Below are positions 43,664 through 52,452 of a stretch of 64,000 nucleotides of DNA, piece after piece. The stretch spans positions 186,001 through 250,000 of the forward strand of contig JAWKMR010000004.1 in the NCBI GenBank assembly GCA_041392125.1. The letters run 5' to 3'. The stretch comes from Halomarinibacterium sp041392125 (lineage in GTDB: Bacteria; Bacteroidota; Bacteroidia; Flavobacteriales; Flavobacteriaceae). The notes beneath the pieces are model-generated. The model made no database searches. It worked only from the letters and a program-made list of their open reading frames with translations, and was not told the origin of the DNA. Every line of letters begins with the position of its first letter. The stretch's first letter is position 1. The position numbers were made by a program, and so were the translations under genes.

Positions 43664-44371
43664 ATGATTGATATTGTTATTGTGGATGATGAACCCAATG
43701 CACTGAGAAGTTTAGAGTGGGAAATACAGAATTTTAGTTCTGAATTTTCTATACAGGCTACCTTTACCGAACCCTTGGAAGCTATTTCTTATCTACGTAA
43801 AAAAGGCACACAAGCACTGTTTCTAGACATCGAAATGCCTCAAATGGATGGTTTTACCTTTTTGGAACAATTTCCTAGTAGAGATTTCCCTGTTATTATT
43901 ACTACGGCCTATGACCGCTATGCTATTAAAGCCATTAAAGAAAATGCCTTAGACTACTTATTGAAACCTATAGATAGTGACGACCTAGCACAAAGTGTGG
44001 CAAAAATAAAATCCTTCTGGTCTCAGAAGATGGATAATAACCTCTCCATATCGCCAATTCAAAAAATAAAGATATATCACCAAGGGAAATACTTGTTTTT
44101 TGAACCAGAACAAATAATCTACATTAAAAGTGATGCGAATAGCTGTGAGTTGTTTTTCGATACTAATCACCCCCTTGTTATCTCACAAACTCTGAAACAG
44201 TTGGAAGTGATTTTACCAGAATCCATTTTCTTAAGGGTGCACAATTCTTATATTATTAATCTTAATCATATTAAAGAATACCATAAGGCAGAAGATTACA
44301 TGGTAATGTCGAACAAAAAAGGAATTCCGGTTTCTCGTCAACGAAAAAATTTAGTTTTGAATAGAATCTAA
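43664..44371 (+). CDS. LytTR-family response regulator
   Basis: 235 residues from the ATG giving MIDIVIVDDEPNALRSLEWEI; an upstream in-frame ATG at 43625 lies in the promoter area (TTTG at 43624, TACTTTCA at 43643). The receiver domain has phospho-acceptor Asp55 in ALFLDIEMPQMDGF and Lys in DYLLKPIDSDD. Residues ~135-235 are a LytTR DNA-binding domain (KIKIYHQGKYLFFEPEQIIYIKSD, LEVILPESIFLRVHNSYIINLNHIKEY). LytTR regulators often control surface and extracellular factors. It is coupled to its kinase by a one-base TAATG overlap and is divergent from fibre gene 3, a likely target. Confidence 0.92.
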   Translation: MIDIVIVDDEPNALRSLEWEIQNFSSEFSIQATFTEPLEAISYLRKKGTQALFLDIEMPQMDGFTFLEQFPSRDFPVIITTAYDRYAIKAIKENALDYLLKPIDSDDLAQSVAKIKSFWSQKMDNNLSISPIQKIKIYHQGKYLFFEPEQIIYIKSDANSCELFFDTNHPLVISQTLKQLEVILPESIFLRVHNSYIINLNHIKEYHKAEDYMVMSNKKGIPVSRQRKNLVLNRI

Positions 44372-45879
44372 TGGAAGCTATAGGAAATTATTACTTTTTC
44401 TTATACAGTATTGTCTTTGGAAGCATTTTTATATTTTTTTTTGTTTCTACGGTCATTTACATTCAAAGTAAGCAACGATTGTTTTTGTTTTATTCGTTGT
44501 ATAATTTTTTTCAACTAACTTATTTATTGTTGAGAAATCCTTTTTATGCCGATTATTTAGACCACTTTTTTGAGCAACACCGTTTTTTCAATTACGAAAT
44601 GTATGCCCAAGTACTTTACAATTCGTTCCTCATTCTTTTTTACAAGGACTTTCTGGATTTTGAAAAATTTATTCCTACGTTTAATAGGCGCTCCAACTGG
44701 TTATTGATTATAGTAAATATCCTCTCATTAGTTCTTTTTATTATTGGGTTTTTTATTCCGAAGTCATATTTTTACTATTACTATTTCAACTTTGCATTTT
44801 TACCGGGGATACTTATTTATACCATTATTTCCCTCTACAAATCATTAAAAACCGAAACTAAACTTGGCTATTTTGCATTGGCTGGAGTTTCTATTTATAG
44901 TATTCTTGCATTTTATGCTTATTACACAACTATCGCAAAAATATTACACCCAGCACCCCTTGCCTATTATTTTTTAGGAGTGTTTTTGGAATCCATTGTA
45001 TTTATGGTAGGTATTGGCTATAAAATAAAGGAAATCTATAAAGAACGGTTAGAAGCTCAACAAAAAATTATTGAAAAACAGGAATACGAAACACATCTCA
45101 AAATACAATACCAAACCCAGCTGGAAACACAATTGAGTGAAAGAGAAAAAGAACTAAGGAAAGTCATTTTAGATGCAGAAGAACAAAAGTTGAAAAGCAT
45201 TACCCATCATTTTGAAAGTCAATTGGCACTGGCAAAGCTACAATCACTCCGCAACCAAATGAATCCCCACTTTATTTTCAATGCACTTAACTCCATTAAG
45301 GTATATTTTATTGATAATGACAAGGAAAAGGCCATATTTTACCTTAATAAGTTTTCAAAACTCATCCGTGTTATTTTAGAATCTTCTTCGGAAGACAGTA
45401 TTACTTTAAAGGAAGAATTAGACATTCTCACCTTGTATATGAGTATTGAAAACCTTAGGTTTAGTCAATCCATAGACTTTACTATTACCTGCCCTGAAAA
45501 CCTTAATTTGAAGAGAATAAAGATTCCTGCCTTACTATTGCAGCCTTTTGTAGAAAATGCCATTTGGCATGGCCTGATGCAAAAATCAGATAAAAAATCT
45601 ATCTCTCTCTTGCTACAAGAATCCCCAAATTATTTTATACTACAAATAAAAGATAATGGTATTGGAAGGGAAAATGCACAACGCAACAAAAGAAACAAAA
45701 AACTGGAAAAAGAATCTCTCGGACTCAAACTTGCCAATGATCGATTGAATTTTTTTAATACACAAAACAAAACCTCATATCGCTACACCTTTACCGACTT
45801 ATACGACGAACAAAAAAACCCTACCGGAACCTTGGTAGAGTTTTTCTTTGATTTTAAAAATATTTCGGAAGAGCCTTAA
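44371..45879 (+). CDS. LytS/YehU-type sensor histidine kinase with 7TM-DISM-like membrane domain
   Basis: 502 residues. Residues 1-220 contain about seven hydrophobic helices with many aromatic residues, as in 7TM sensor domains. A coiled coil (residues 222-290, EAQQKIIEKQEYETHLKIQ...) leads to the His_kinase domain with His300 in NQMNPHFIFNALNSIK. The ATPase part follows with LQPFVENAIWHGL and DNGIGRENAQ, and GLKLANDRLNFF. It phosphorylates the LytTR regulator encoded directly upstream. The signal is unknown. Its stop overlaps the ftsZ stop by 4 bp on the opposite strand. Confidence 0.92.
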   Translation: MEAIGNYYFFLYSIVFGSIFIFFFVSTVIYIQSKQRLFLFYSLYNFFQLTYLLLRNPFYADYLDHFFEQHRFFNYEMYAQVLYNSFLILFYKDFLDFEKFIPTFNRRSNWLLIIVNILSLVLFIIGFFIPKSYFYYYYFNFAFLPGILIYTIISLYKSLKTETKLGYFALAGVSIYSILAFYAYYTTIAKILHPAPLAYYFLGVFLESIVFMVGIGYKIKEIYKERLEAQQKIIEKQEYETHLKIQYQTQLETQLSEREKELRKVILDAEEQKLKSITHHFESQLALAKLQSLRNQMNPHFIFNALNSIKVYFIDNDKEKAIFYLNKFSKLIRVILESSSEDSITLKEELDILTLYMSIENLRFSQSIDFTITCPENLNLKRIKIPALLLQPFVENAIWHGLMQKSDKKSISLLLQESPNYFILQIKDNGIGRENAQRNKRNKKLEKESLGLKLANDRLNFFNTQNKTSYRYTFTDLYDEQKNPTGTLVEFFFDFKNISEEP

Positions 45880-47912
45880 TCTACATTATCGTGTAAAAAA
45901 GAATTGTTCGTTCGTAAATCCAGCTCGTCATCATCTGTATTTACCGAGGTTCTGGAAAGATGTGTTTCGTTAGTATCGGTATCATCCAACTCAATCCCCA
46001 TGCGCTTATACGCAGGTTGTTTTTCTATTTCATCAATTTTTGAATTGCTATTTCTGAACTTATAATTGAACTCTTTCATTTTACGTTTACGTTCTTCAGT
46101 ACGATCACTTAATAATTTAGAAATAGGTGAATTAAGCGGGTCTGCCGGTTCCTCCAATTCTTTTTCCGTCTCCGGTTTTGAAATTGTTTTTGTTTCAAAT
46201 TGTAGTTCTTCCTCAGCCGCTTCTAACTTTTTAGATGGTTTTGCACTATTAAGTTGAGCTTCAATTTCTTCATAATCATCCAGACTGTATCGCTTTACAC
46301 CTTCGTTGGAAATTTCGGTGACAGGGATTACTTCTACTGCTTTTACTTCAATGTCTTCAATATTTCTAACCAATAATTCGGGTTCTTCTTCTTCCACTTT
46401 TTTCTCTACGGCAGCTACTTTTTTAACTTCCTCTTTAGGAGCGTTTACAGGAAGGTCGAACATAAGAATTTGATCGTCCATTAAATTAATTTCGGAAGTT
46501 TCAGCCATTATTTCTTCTTCCATTTCGGCCATAACTTCTTCCGAAGTATTCATTTTACTTTCTACAATAACAAACTCGTTAACATCTATTTCGTTTATCT
46601 GAAGTTGCTGAAATTCTGCCAAATAATGAATATCTATGTATTCATAGGCTACATGTATATTTTTTATTAGCTCGGTCGTTTCAATATAACCCTCAAAAGG
46701 AATTTCTTTCACTTCCTTTCCTAAAACTTCGGGTTCTTCTTCAAAAAGCACATGCTTTACAATGGGTTCTTCCTTAACCTCTGTGGTCTTTTTGGGAGCA
46801 TCAAAATCTAACGGAATAGTAATTGGCGTTGCTGTAGGTTTGGCACTTAATTCCTGCTCTGCTCTTTGTTCTTCTTCCAGCGTGTGGATAATTTTTTTAC
46901 TTTCGGTATTGACAATTTCATGTTGTTGTTCCGGATTAAAACCTGTGGCAATTACCGTAATAGAAATGGCTTTTTCTAGTGAAGCATCCTCCCCAACTCC
47001 CATAATAATATTGGCACTGTGCCCTGCTTCATTTTGAATGTGATCGCTTATTTCTCCAATTTCATCTATGGTAATTTCTTCGGAACCTGAAACAATTAAC
47101 AACAACACATTTTTGGCCCCTTGAATTTTATTGTCATTCAACAATGGTGAATCCAAAGCTTTGGTAATAGCTTCGTGTGCTCTTTGCGATCCTACGGCAG
47201 TTGCACTACCCATAATGGCAGTGCCGCTATTGGCAAGTACGGTTTTAGCATCACGAAGGTCAATATTTTGGGTATAGTGATGTGTGATTACTTCGGCAAT
47301 ACCACGAGCAGCTGTGGCTAATACCTCATCGGCTTTTGAAAACCCTGCTTTAAACCCCAAATTACCATATACCTCACGTAATTTGTTGTTGTTAATAACC
47401 ACCAACGAGTCTACATTTTGACGCAAATTTTCAACCCCTATCTGTGCTTGATCGTTTCGTATTTTCCCTTCAAACTGAAAGGGTATCGTTACAATCCCCA
47501 CGGTTAAAATATTCAAATCTTTTGCCATTTTAGCAATAATAGGGGCAGCTCCGGTTCCTGTTCCACCACCCATTCCGGCTGTAATAAAAATCATTTTGGT
47601 ATTGGTAGAAAGCATATCTTGAATTTCTTGCATACTTTCTACAGCAGATTGCTCCCCAATTTTAGGATTTGCTCCTGCACCAAGACCTTCTGTAAGCGAA
47701 ACTCCAAGTTGAATTTTTACAGGTACGGGACTGTTTTCCAAGGCTTGCGCATCGGTGTTACAAATAACAAAGTCCACGCCTTTAATCCCTTGACTAAACA
47801 TATGGTTAATGGCATTGCTACCACCACCACCTACGCCAATGACCTTAATGACGTTTGATTGATTTTTGGGCAGGTCGAATGAAATATTATCAAATTCTGT
47901 GTTGCTGCTCAT
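45876..47912 (-). CDS. ftsZ: Cell division GTPase FtsZ with long acidic C-terminal linker
   Basis: 678 residues versus about 383 in E. coli. The tubulin-like GTPase core (residues ~15-330) has GVGGGGSNAINHM, the GGGTGTGAAP signature loop, NNKLREVYGN, and the T7 catalytic-loop region SKADEVL. From about 335 to 620 is a long linker rich in Glu, Lys, Val and Thr, then a basic stretch RTEERKRKMKEFNYKFR and a tail PAYKRMGIELDD...SFLHDNVD. FtsZ polymerises into the division ring on GTP binding; its tail binds FtsA, the gene just upstream. Long linkers are known in flavobacterial FtsZ proteins. It is last in the dcw operon, 52 bp after ftsA, the largest gap in the cluster. Confidence 0.96.
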   Translation of the reverse strand: MSSNTEFDNISFDLPKNQSNVIKVIGVGGGGSNAINHMFSQGIKGVDFVICNTDAQALENSPVPVKIQLGVSLTEGLGAGANPKIGEQSAVESMQEIQDMLSTNTKMIFITAGMGGGTGTGAAPIIAKMAKDLNILTVGIVTIPFQFEGKIRNDQAQIGVENLRQNVDSLVVINNNKLREVYGNLGFKAGFSKADEVLATAARGIAEVITHHYTQNIDLRDAKTVLANSGTAIMGSATAVGSQRAHEAITKALDSPLLNDNKIQGAKNVLLLIVSGSEEITIDEIGEISDHIQNEAGHSANIIMGVGEDASLEKAISITVIATGFNPEQQHEIVNTESKKIIHTLEEEQRAEQELSAKPTATPITIPLDFDAPKKTTEVKEEPIVKHVLFEEEPEVLGKEVKEIPFEGYIETTELIKNIHVAYEYIDIHYLAEFQQLQINEIDVNEFVIVESKMNTSEEVMAEMEEEIMAETSEINLMDDQILMFDLPVNAPKEEVKKVAAVEKKVEEEEPELLVRNIEDIEVKAVEVIPVTEISNEGVKRYSLDDYEEIEAQLNSAKPSKKLEAAEEELQFETKTISKPETEKELEEPADPLNSPISKLLSDRTEERKRKMKEFNYKFRNSNSKIDEIEKQPAYKRMGIELDDTDTNETHLSRTSVNTDDDELDLRTNNSFLHDNVD

Positions 47913-47964
47913 AGGTTTATTATTTTTTGTGAGGTTGTTATATTAATATTATATGGGTTTTCCG

Positions 47965-49299
47965 TTATTCTGCATTGTCTAAAAATTCTTTGAATTTTTC
48001 AGCCCATTTATCAAAAAAACGTTTTCCACTTTTATTGGCTTCCATCTTTTCTGTCTTTTCAATGGGTAGTTTTTCTTCTGCATTTTCAACTACAGGGAGT
48101 TCATCGTGCTCTACCATTTTTGCATTTTGAACTTTTATTTTTCCGGATAAGCTATTTAAAACCAACCCCACTGCCGTAGCATACATAGGGCTTGTTGTTT
48201 CGCTATCGCTGTCTCCTGCTAAATGTTCGTTTGGATAGCCAATACGGGTATCCATGCCCGTAATGTATTCTACCAATTGCTTTAAATGCCGAAGTTGTGC
48301 TCCTCCTCCAGTTAAAACAATGCCCGCAATTAACTTCTTTTTTTGTTCTTCATGACCGTAGTTTTTTATTTCCAGATATACCTGTTCAATAATTTCAACA
48401 ACTCGTGCATGAATAATTTTTGAAAGATTCTTCAAGGTAATTTCCTTAGGTTCTCTACCTCGTAATCCGGGAATAGAAACAATTTCATTGTCTTTATTTT
48501 CTCCCGGCCAAGCAGAACCAAATTTTATTTTCAACAATTCGGCTTGTTTTTCAATAATGGAGCATCCTTCTTTAATATCATCGGTAATTACATTTCCGCC
48601 AAAAGGAATGACCGCTGTATGCCGTATAATACCATCCTTAAAAATGGCCAAATCCGTAGTTCCTCCTCCTATATCGATAAGTGCTACTCCGGCTTCTTTT
48701 TCTTCCTGGCTCAATACCGCATTGGCTGAAGCTAAAGGTTCTAACGTAATTCCGGCCAATTGTAAACCGGCACTTTTAACACATCTTCCTATATTTCGAA
48801 TAGAAGAAACCTGCCCTACCACTACATGGAAATTGGCTTCCAATCTGCCGCCGTACATCCCTATGGGTTCTTTAATTTCTGCCTGCCCATCTACTTTAAA
48901 ATCCTGTGGCAACACGTGAATGATTTCTTCTCCCGGAAGCATCACTAATTTATGTACCTGGTTACAAAGCCTATCGATATCCTCATCATTAATCACTTCA
49001 TCACTGTTAGAACGGGTAATGTAATCGCTATGCTGAAGGCTCCGAATATGCTGTCCCGCAATGCCTACAACTACTTCAGAAATTTTCATCCCCGAAGAGC
49101 TTTCGGCATCCTGTATTGCTTGTTGAATGGACTGAATTGTTTGGGTAATGTTGTTAACGACCCCTCTATGAACACCTAAACTTTTAGACTTCCCAATGCC
49201 CAGGATTTCCATTTTCCCGTACTCATTTTTACGTCCAATCATCGCCACAATTTTTGTGGTTCCTATGTCTAATCCAACCGCTATGTTACTGTTTTCCAT
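47965..49299 (-). CDS. ftsA: Cell division actin-like protein FtsA
   Basis: 444 residues. The actin/Hsp70-like nucleotide fold is seen: VGLDIGTTKIVAMIG (phosphate 1), the SHS2/1C region, LIDIGGGTTDLAIF (phosphate 2), and GIVLTGGGAQLRHL (adenosine). The C-terminal end (KSGKRFFDKWAEKFKEFLDN) is amphipathic and probably serves as the membrane-targeting helix. It tethers FtsZ filaments to the inner membrane and recruits later division proteins. It lies 3 bp after ftsQ in the dcw operon. Confidence 0.95.
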   Translation of the reverse strand: MENSNIAVGLDIGTTKIVAMIGRKNEYGKMEILGIGKSKSLGVHRGVVNNITQTIQSIQQAIQDAESSSGMKISEVVVGIAGQHIRSLQHSDYITRSNSDEVINDEDIDRLCNQVHKLVMLPGEEIIHVLPQDFKVDGQAEIKEPIGMYGGRLEANFHVVVGQVSSIRNIGRCVKSAGLQLAGITLEPLASANAVLSQEEKEAGVALIDIGGGTTDLAIFKDGIIRHTAVIPFGGNVITDDIKEGCSIIEKQAELLKIKFGSAWPGENKDNEIVSIPGLRGREPKEITLKNLSKIIHARVVEIIEQVYLEIKNYGHEEQKKKLIAGIVLTGGGAQLRHLKQLVEYITGMDTRIGYPNEHLAGDSDSETTSPMYATAVGLVLNSLSGKIKVQNAKMVEHDELPVVENAEEKLPIEKTEKMEANKSGKRFFDKWAEKFKEFLDNAE

Positions 49300-49302
49300 G
49301 AC

Positions 49303-50019
49303 TTATTTTTTTGTGGCTACTACTTGGTTTCCAAATTGTAAATCCACGGTTTTATAGATGGTAAGCGTCTGTTCTTTTTTTGCTTTCTGAAAAAAAGCTT
49401 TAAAATTTTGAACCTTTTTTTCCATATCCACTAATTTCCCAAACTGAACTTTAAAATCTTCTTTCCGAAGAAGTAACTCCACCTCTCCATTTGGTTTTCT
49501 GTGAATTCCCGTTACAATTTGATTCATAAACGCGTCTTCTTTCAGCATTAAGAGCAATGGAGTTAGCTCTGTAAAATGGGTATTGGAGGTTCCTGTTACC
49601 GTTGGAACTCTTGCCGAATACACCGTTGAAAGAGGCATTTTTTTTCCGTCTTCATCAATATAAAAAGAAGGGTTCCCCAAAACTCTGGCAATAGGATTTC
49701 GTTGTTCAATTTTGGCCCCTAAACTCCCATCAATAGTTATAAACACCTGAGCATCACGCACCATAGGATGCTCAGTGAGCCTACTTTCCATCTCTTTCAA
49801 AACTAAAATTTCTTTAGGGATGCTCGTAACACTCTCGTTATTTTGTATTAACAATTTATTAACCGCCGAAAGTGTGATAAACGGGCTATTTTCATCGGTA
49901 AACTTCACATCAATTTTTGAAATTTTCCTGGCGTTGTTTCGAGCTCTTGTAAAGCTTACCAAAACTCCCATTCCAATAATTAACAACACTAATTTTATGA
50001 CACCCCAATTAACTTTCAT
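49303..50019 (-). CDS. ftsQ: Cell division protein FtsQ
   Basis: 238 residues. A short cytoplasmic N-terminus and one membrane helix (VIKLVLLIIGMGVLVSFT) lead to a periplasmic POTRA-like part (ISKIDVKFTDENSPFITLSAVNKLLIQ) and beta domain (FYIDEDGKKMPLSTVYSARVPTVTG). FtsQ links the cytoplasmic ring to the periplasmic FtsL/FtsB and FtsW/FtsI complex. Sequence similarity is low in this family, so position between murC and ftsA strongly supports the call. It overlaps murC by 11 bp. Confidence 0.88.
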   Translation of the reverse strand: MKVNWGVIKLVLLIIGMGVLVSFTRARNNARKISKIDVKFTDENSPFITLSAVNKLLIQNNESVTSIPKEILVLKEMESRLTEHPMVRDAQVFITIDGSLGAKIEQRNPIARVLGNPSFYIDEDGKKMPLSTVYSARVPTVTGTSNTHFTELTPLLLMLKEDAFMNQIVTGIHRKPNGEVELLLRKEDFKVQFGKLVDMEKKVQNFKAFFQKAKKEQTLTIYKTVDLQFGNQVVATKK

Positions 50020-51361
50020 ACGCTAAATATTTTGCAATTTTAGATACCTCGGCTCCTATATCGCCTGCGCCTACTAATAATTTTACTTTACAGCTTGAGT
50101 TTTTTATTTTTTGAGCCAATTCTTCTTTAGTTACCAACGCTTTGGTCGGGTTTGAAATTTTATTCAGCAACCATTCTGAATCAATCCCTTCTATGGGTAA
50201 TTCGCGTGCCGGGTAGATTTCTAAGAGAACGATTTCATCAAATTTTGAAAGGCTTTTGGCAAATGCATCTCCGAAATCTCGGGTCCTACTGAACAAATGA
50301 GGTTGAAAAACAATGAGTTTTCTTTCATTGGGATACATTTCAGAAACCGCTTGAAACAAGGCATCAATCTCGGTGGGATGATGTGCATAATCGTCTATCA
50401 ACACCAAATCTTGCTTCTTTATTTTATACGAAAAACGCCGCTCCACCCCTTTAAAACTTAATAAAGCTTTGGGAAGGCCGGGAGTTGGGGTTCCCGCAGA
50501 AATGGCCATTCCCAAAGCTGTTACCGCATTGTGTAGGTTATGATGTCCGGGCAGTAAAAAGTGTAAATCGTATATAATCTCGGTAGGTGTTTTTAAATTG
50601 AAAACATAGGCACCGTTTTCAATTCGAACGTGTTGTGCTTCAAAATCGGCCGGCTCTTCTACAGCAACCGTTCTCCCTTCCAGGGGTAGTCCTTTTTTGA
50701 ATAATAAATGTTCTTTTTTAGGTACTAATTTTGAAAATTCCTTAAAGGAATCTTCAATAGTGGAAGCATCGCCGTAAATGTCCAAATGATCTGCATCCAT
50801 AGAAGTAACACAAGCAATATCCGGGCGCAATTGAAGGAAGGAACGATCAAATTCATCGGCTTCCACTACAGTGATTTCCGTTCCTTTACTTATAAAATTA
50901 GAATGATAATTTTCTGCTATTCCGCCTAAAAAAGCGGTTACCGGCATATTACATTCGGCCATGAGATGACCTAAAATGGCCGAAGTTGTAGTTTTTCCGT
51001 GGGTTCCGGCAACTGCCAAACACAAGGTGTTTTTGGTTACTTCGCCTAATAACTTTGCCCTTTTTACTACCTCGAAACCTTCAGAATTAAAATGACTTAA
51101 AATAGCGCTGTCCTTAGGAATGGCAGGAGTATATACCACCAAGGTATTTGCTGAAGTTAATTTCTTTGGTATTTCAGAAACACTATCTTTAAAGGTAATT
51201 GTCATTCCTTCAGCAGTTAACTCATCGGTAAGGACCGTGGAAGTCTTATCGTACCCATATACTTTTTTCCCTAACAATTGAACATAACGAGCCAAGGCAC
51301 TCATCCCAATACCACCGATACCTACAAAGTAAAGATTTGATATGTTCTTTAATTCCTTCAC
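50009..51361 (-). CDS. murC: UDP-N-acetylmuramate--L-alanine ligase
   Basis: 450 residues from a GTG start that overlaps the murG stop (GTGA), a sign of translational coupling. Mur ligase domains: N-terminal UDP-binding fold FVGIGGIGMSALARY, the ATP loop AVAGTHGKTTTSAILGHL, DHLDIYGD, and the C-terminal domain with DDYAHHPTEIDALFQAV. It adds L-alanine to UDP-MurNAc, the first amino acid of the peptidoglycan stem. Confidence 0.96.
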   Translation of the reverse strand: MKELKNISNLYFVGIGGIGMSALARYVQLLGKKVYGYDKTSTVLTDELTAEGMTITFKDSVSEIPKKLTSANTLVVYTPAIPKDSAILSHFNSEGFEVVKRAKLLGEVTKNTLCLAVAGTHGKTTTSAILGHLMAECNMPVTAFLGGIAENYHSNFISKGTEITVVEADEFDRSFLQLRPDIACVTSMDADHLDIYGDASTIEDSFKEFSKLVPKKEHLLFKKGLPLEGRTVAVEEPADFEAQHVRIENGAYVFNLKTPTEIIYDLHFLLPGHHNLHNAVTALGMAISAGTPTPGLPKALLSFKGVERRFSYKIKKQDLVLIDDYAHHPTEIDALFQAVSEMYPNERKLIVFQPHLFSRTRDFGDAFAKSLSKFDEIVLLEIYPARELPIEGIDSEWLLNKISNPTKALVTKEELAQKIKNSSCKVKLLVGAGDIGAEVSKIAKYLAYES

Positions 51362-52452
51362 TTTTTATTAATTAATTTTTCTATTTCTGAAACAATATCT
51401 TTTGCCGCATTAGGCCTAGCTAGGAGTTTTATGTTTTTTGAAAGTGTTTGTTGCAGGCCTCTATCATTTATTAATTGCGAGAATTTAGTTTCAAAATCTG
51501 CTTCCAATTCACTTTCCTTTAAAAGGATTGCGGCGTGTTCTTTTACAATGGCTTCTGCATTTTTGGTTTGATGATCTTCTGCCACGTTGGGAGATGGAAT
51601 AAAAACAACCGGCTTTCCTACCAAACACAATTCGGAAACCGATAGCGCCCCCGATCTTGAAACAATAAAATCTGAAGCAGCATAGGCTAAATCCATACGA
51701 TTTAAAAAGGCATGAACCTGAATATTTTTTGAAGAATACTTGTTGTAAGCTTCATAATAGTATTTTCCACATTGCCAGATAACTTGCAAGTTGTTTTCTT
51801 CAAAAAACGAAAGCTCTTTCTCGATAAGCTCGTTGATTCTTCTTGCGCCCAAGCTACCTCCTAATACCAAGAGTGTTTTTTTGTTAGCATCGAGTTTAAA
51901 AAACTGCTGCGCTTCTACTTTTTTAGAATCAATTTCCAGTAAATCTTGCCGCACAGGATTGCCTGTAAATACTATTTTTTCAGAAGGAAAAAAGGCTTCC
52001 ATCCCGGTATAAGCTACACAAATAGTTTTCACTTTTTTGCTCAACCATTTGTTGGTCATACCGGCATGACTATTTTGTTCTTGAATTAAGCAAGGAATCC
52101 TTCTTTGCGAAGCTACTCGAAGTAAGGGAGCACTGGCATAACCACCGGTACCAATAGCAATATCTGGTTTAAAATCTTTAATAATTTTTCGAGCTTTTAT
52201 TAAACTTGAAGTGAGTTTTAAAGGAAAAATGAGATTGCTGAGTTTTAAATTACGTTGCAGCCCAGAAATCCAAAGTCCTTCAATTTTATACCCTGCTTGA
52301 GGTACCTTTTCCATTTCCATGCGATCTTTGGCTCCCACAAATAAAAATTCGGCATCGGGATAGTTACGTTTTAATTCATTAGCAATAGCAATGGCAGGGT
52401 AGATATGCCCCCCTGTTCCTCCTCCCGATATGATGAATTTATATGACTTCAC
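51358..52452 (-). CDS. murG: UDP-N-acetylglucosamine--undecaprenyl-PP-MurNAc-pentapeptide transferase
   Basis: 364 residues from a GTG start overlapping the end of ftsW by 14 bp. GT-B glycosyltransferase marks: ISGGGTGGHIYPAIAIANEL, IGTGGYASAPLLRVA, LVLGGSLGARRINE, and SRSGALSVSELCLVGKPVVFIPSP for donor binding. It adds GlcNAc to lipid I to form lipid II on the cytoplasmic face of the inner membrane. Confidence 0.96.
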   Translation of the reverse strand: MKSYKFIISGGGTGGHIYPAIAIANELKRNYPDAEFLFVGAKDRMEMEKVPQAGYKIEGLWISGLQRNLKLSNLIFPLKLTSSLIKARKIIKDFKPDIAIGTGGYASAPLLRVASQRRIPCLIQEQNSHAGMTNKWLSKKVKTICVAYTGMEAFFPSEKIVFTGNPVRQDLLEIDSKKVEAQQFFKLDANKKTLLVLGGSLGARRINELIEKELSFFEENNLQVIWQCGKYYYEAYNKYSSKNIQVHAFLNRMDLAYAASDFIVSRSGALSVSELCLVGKPVVFIPSPNVAEDHQTKNAEAIVKEHAAILLKESELEADFETKFSQLINDRGLQQTLSKNIKLLARPNAAKDIVSEIEKLINKK

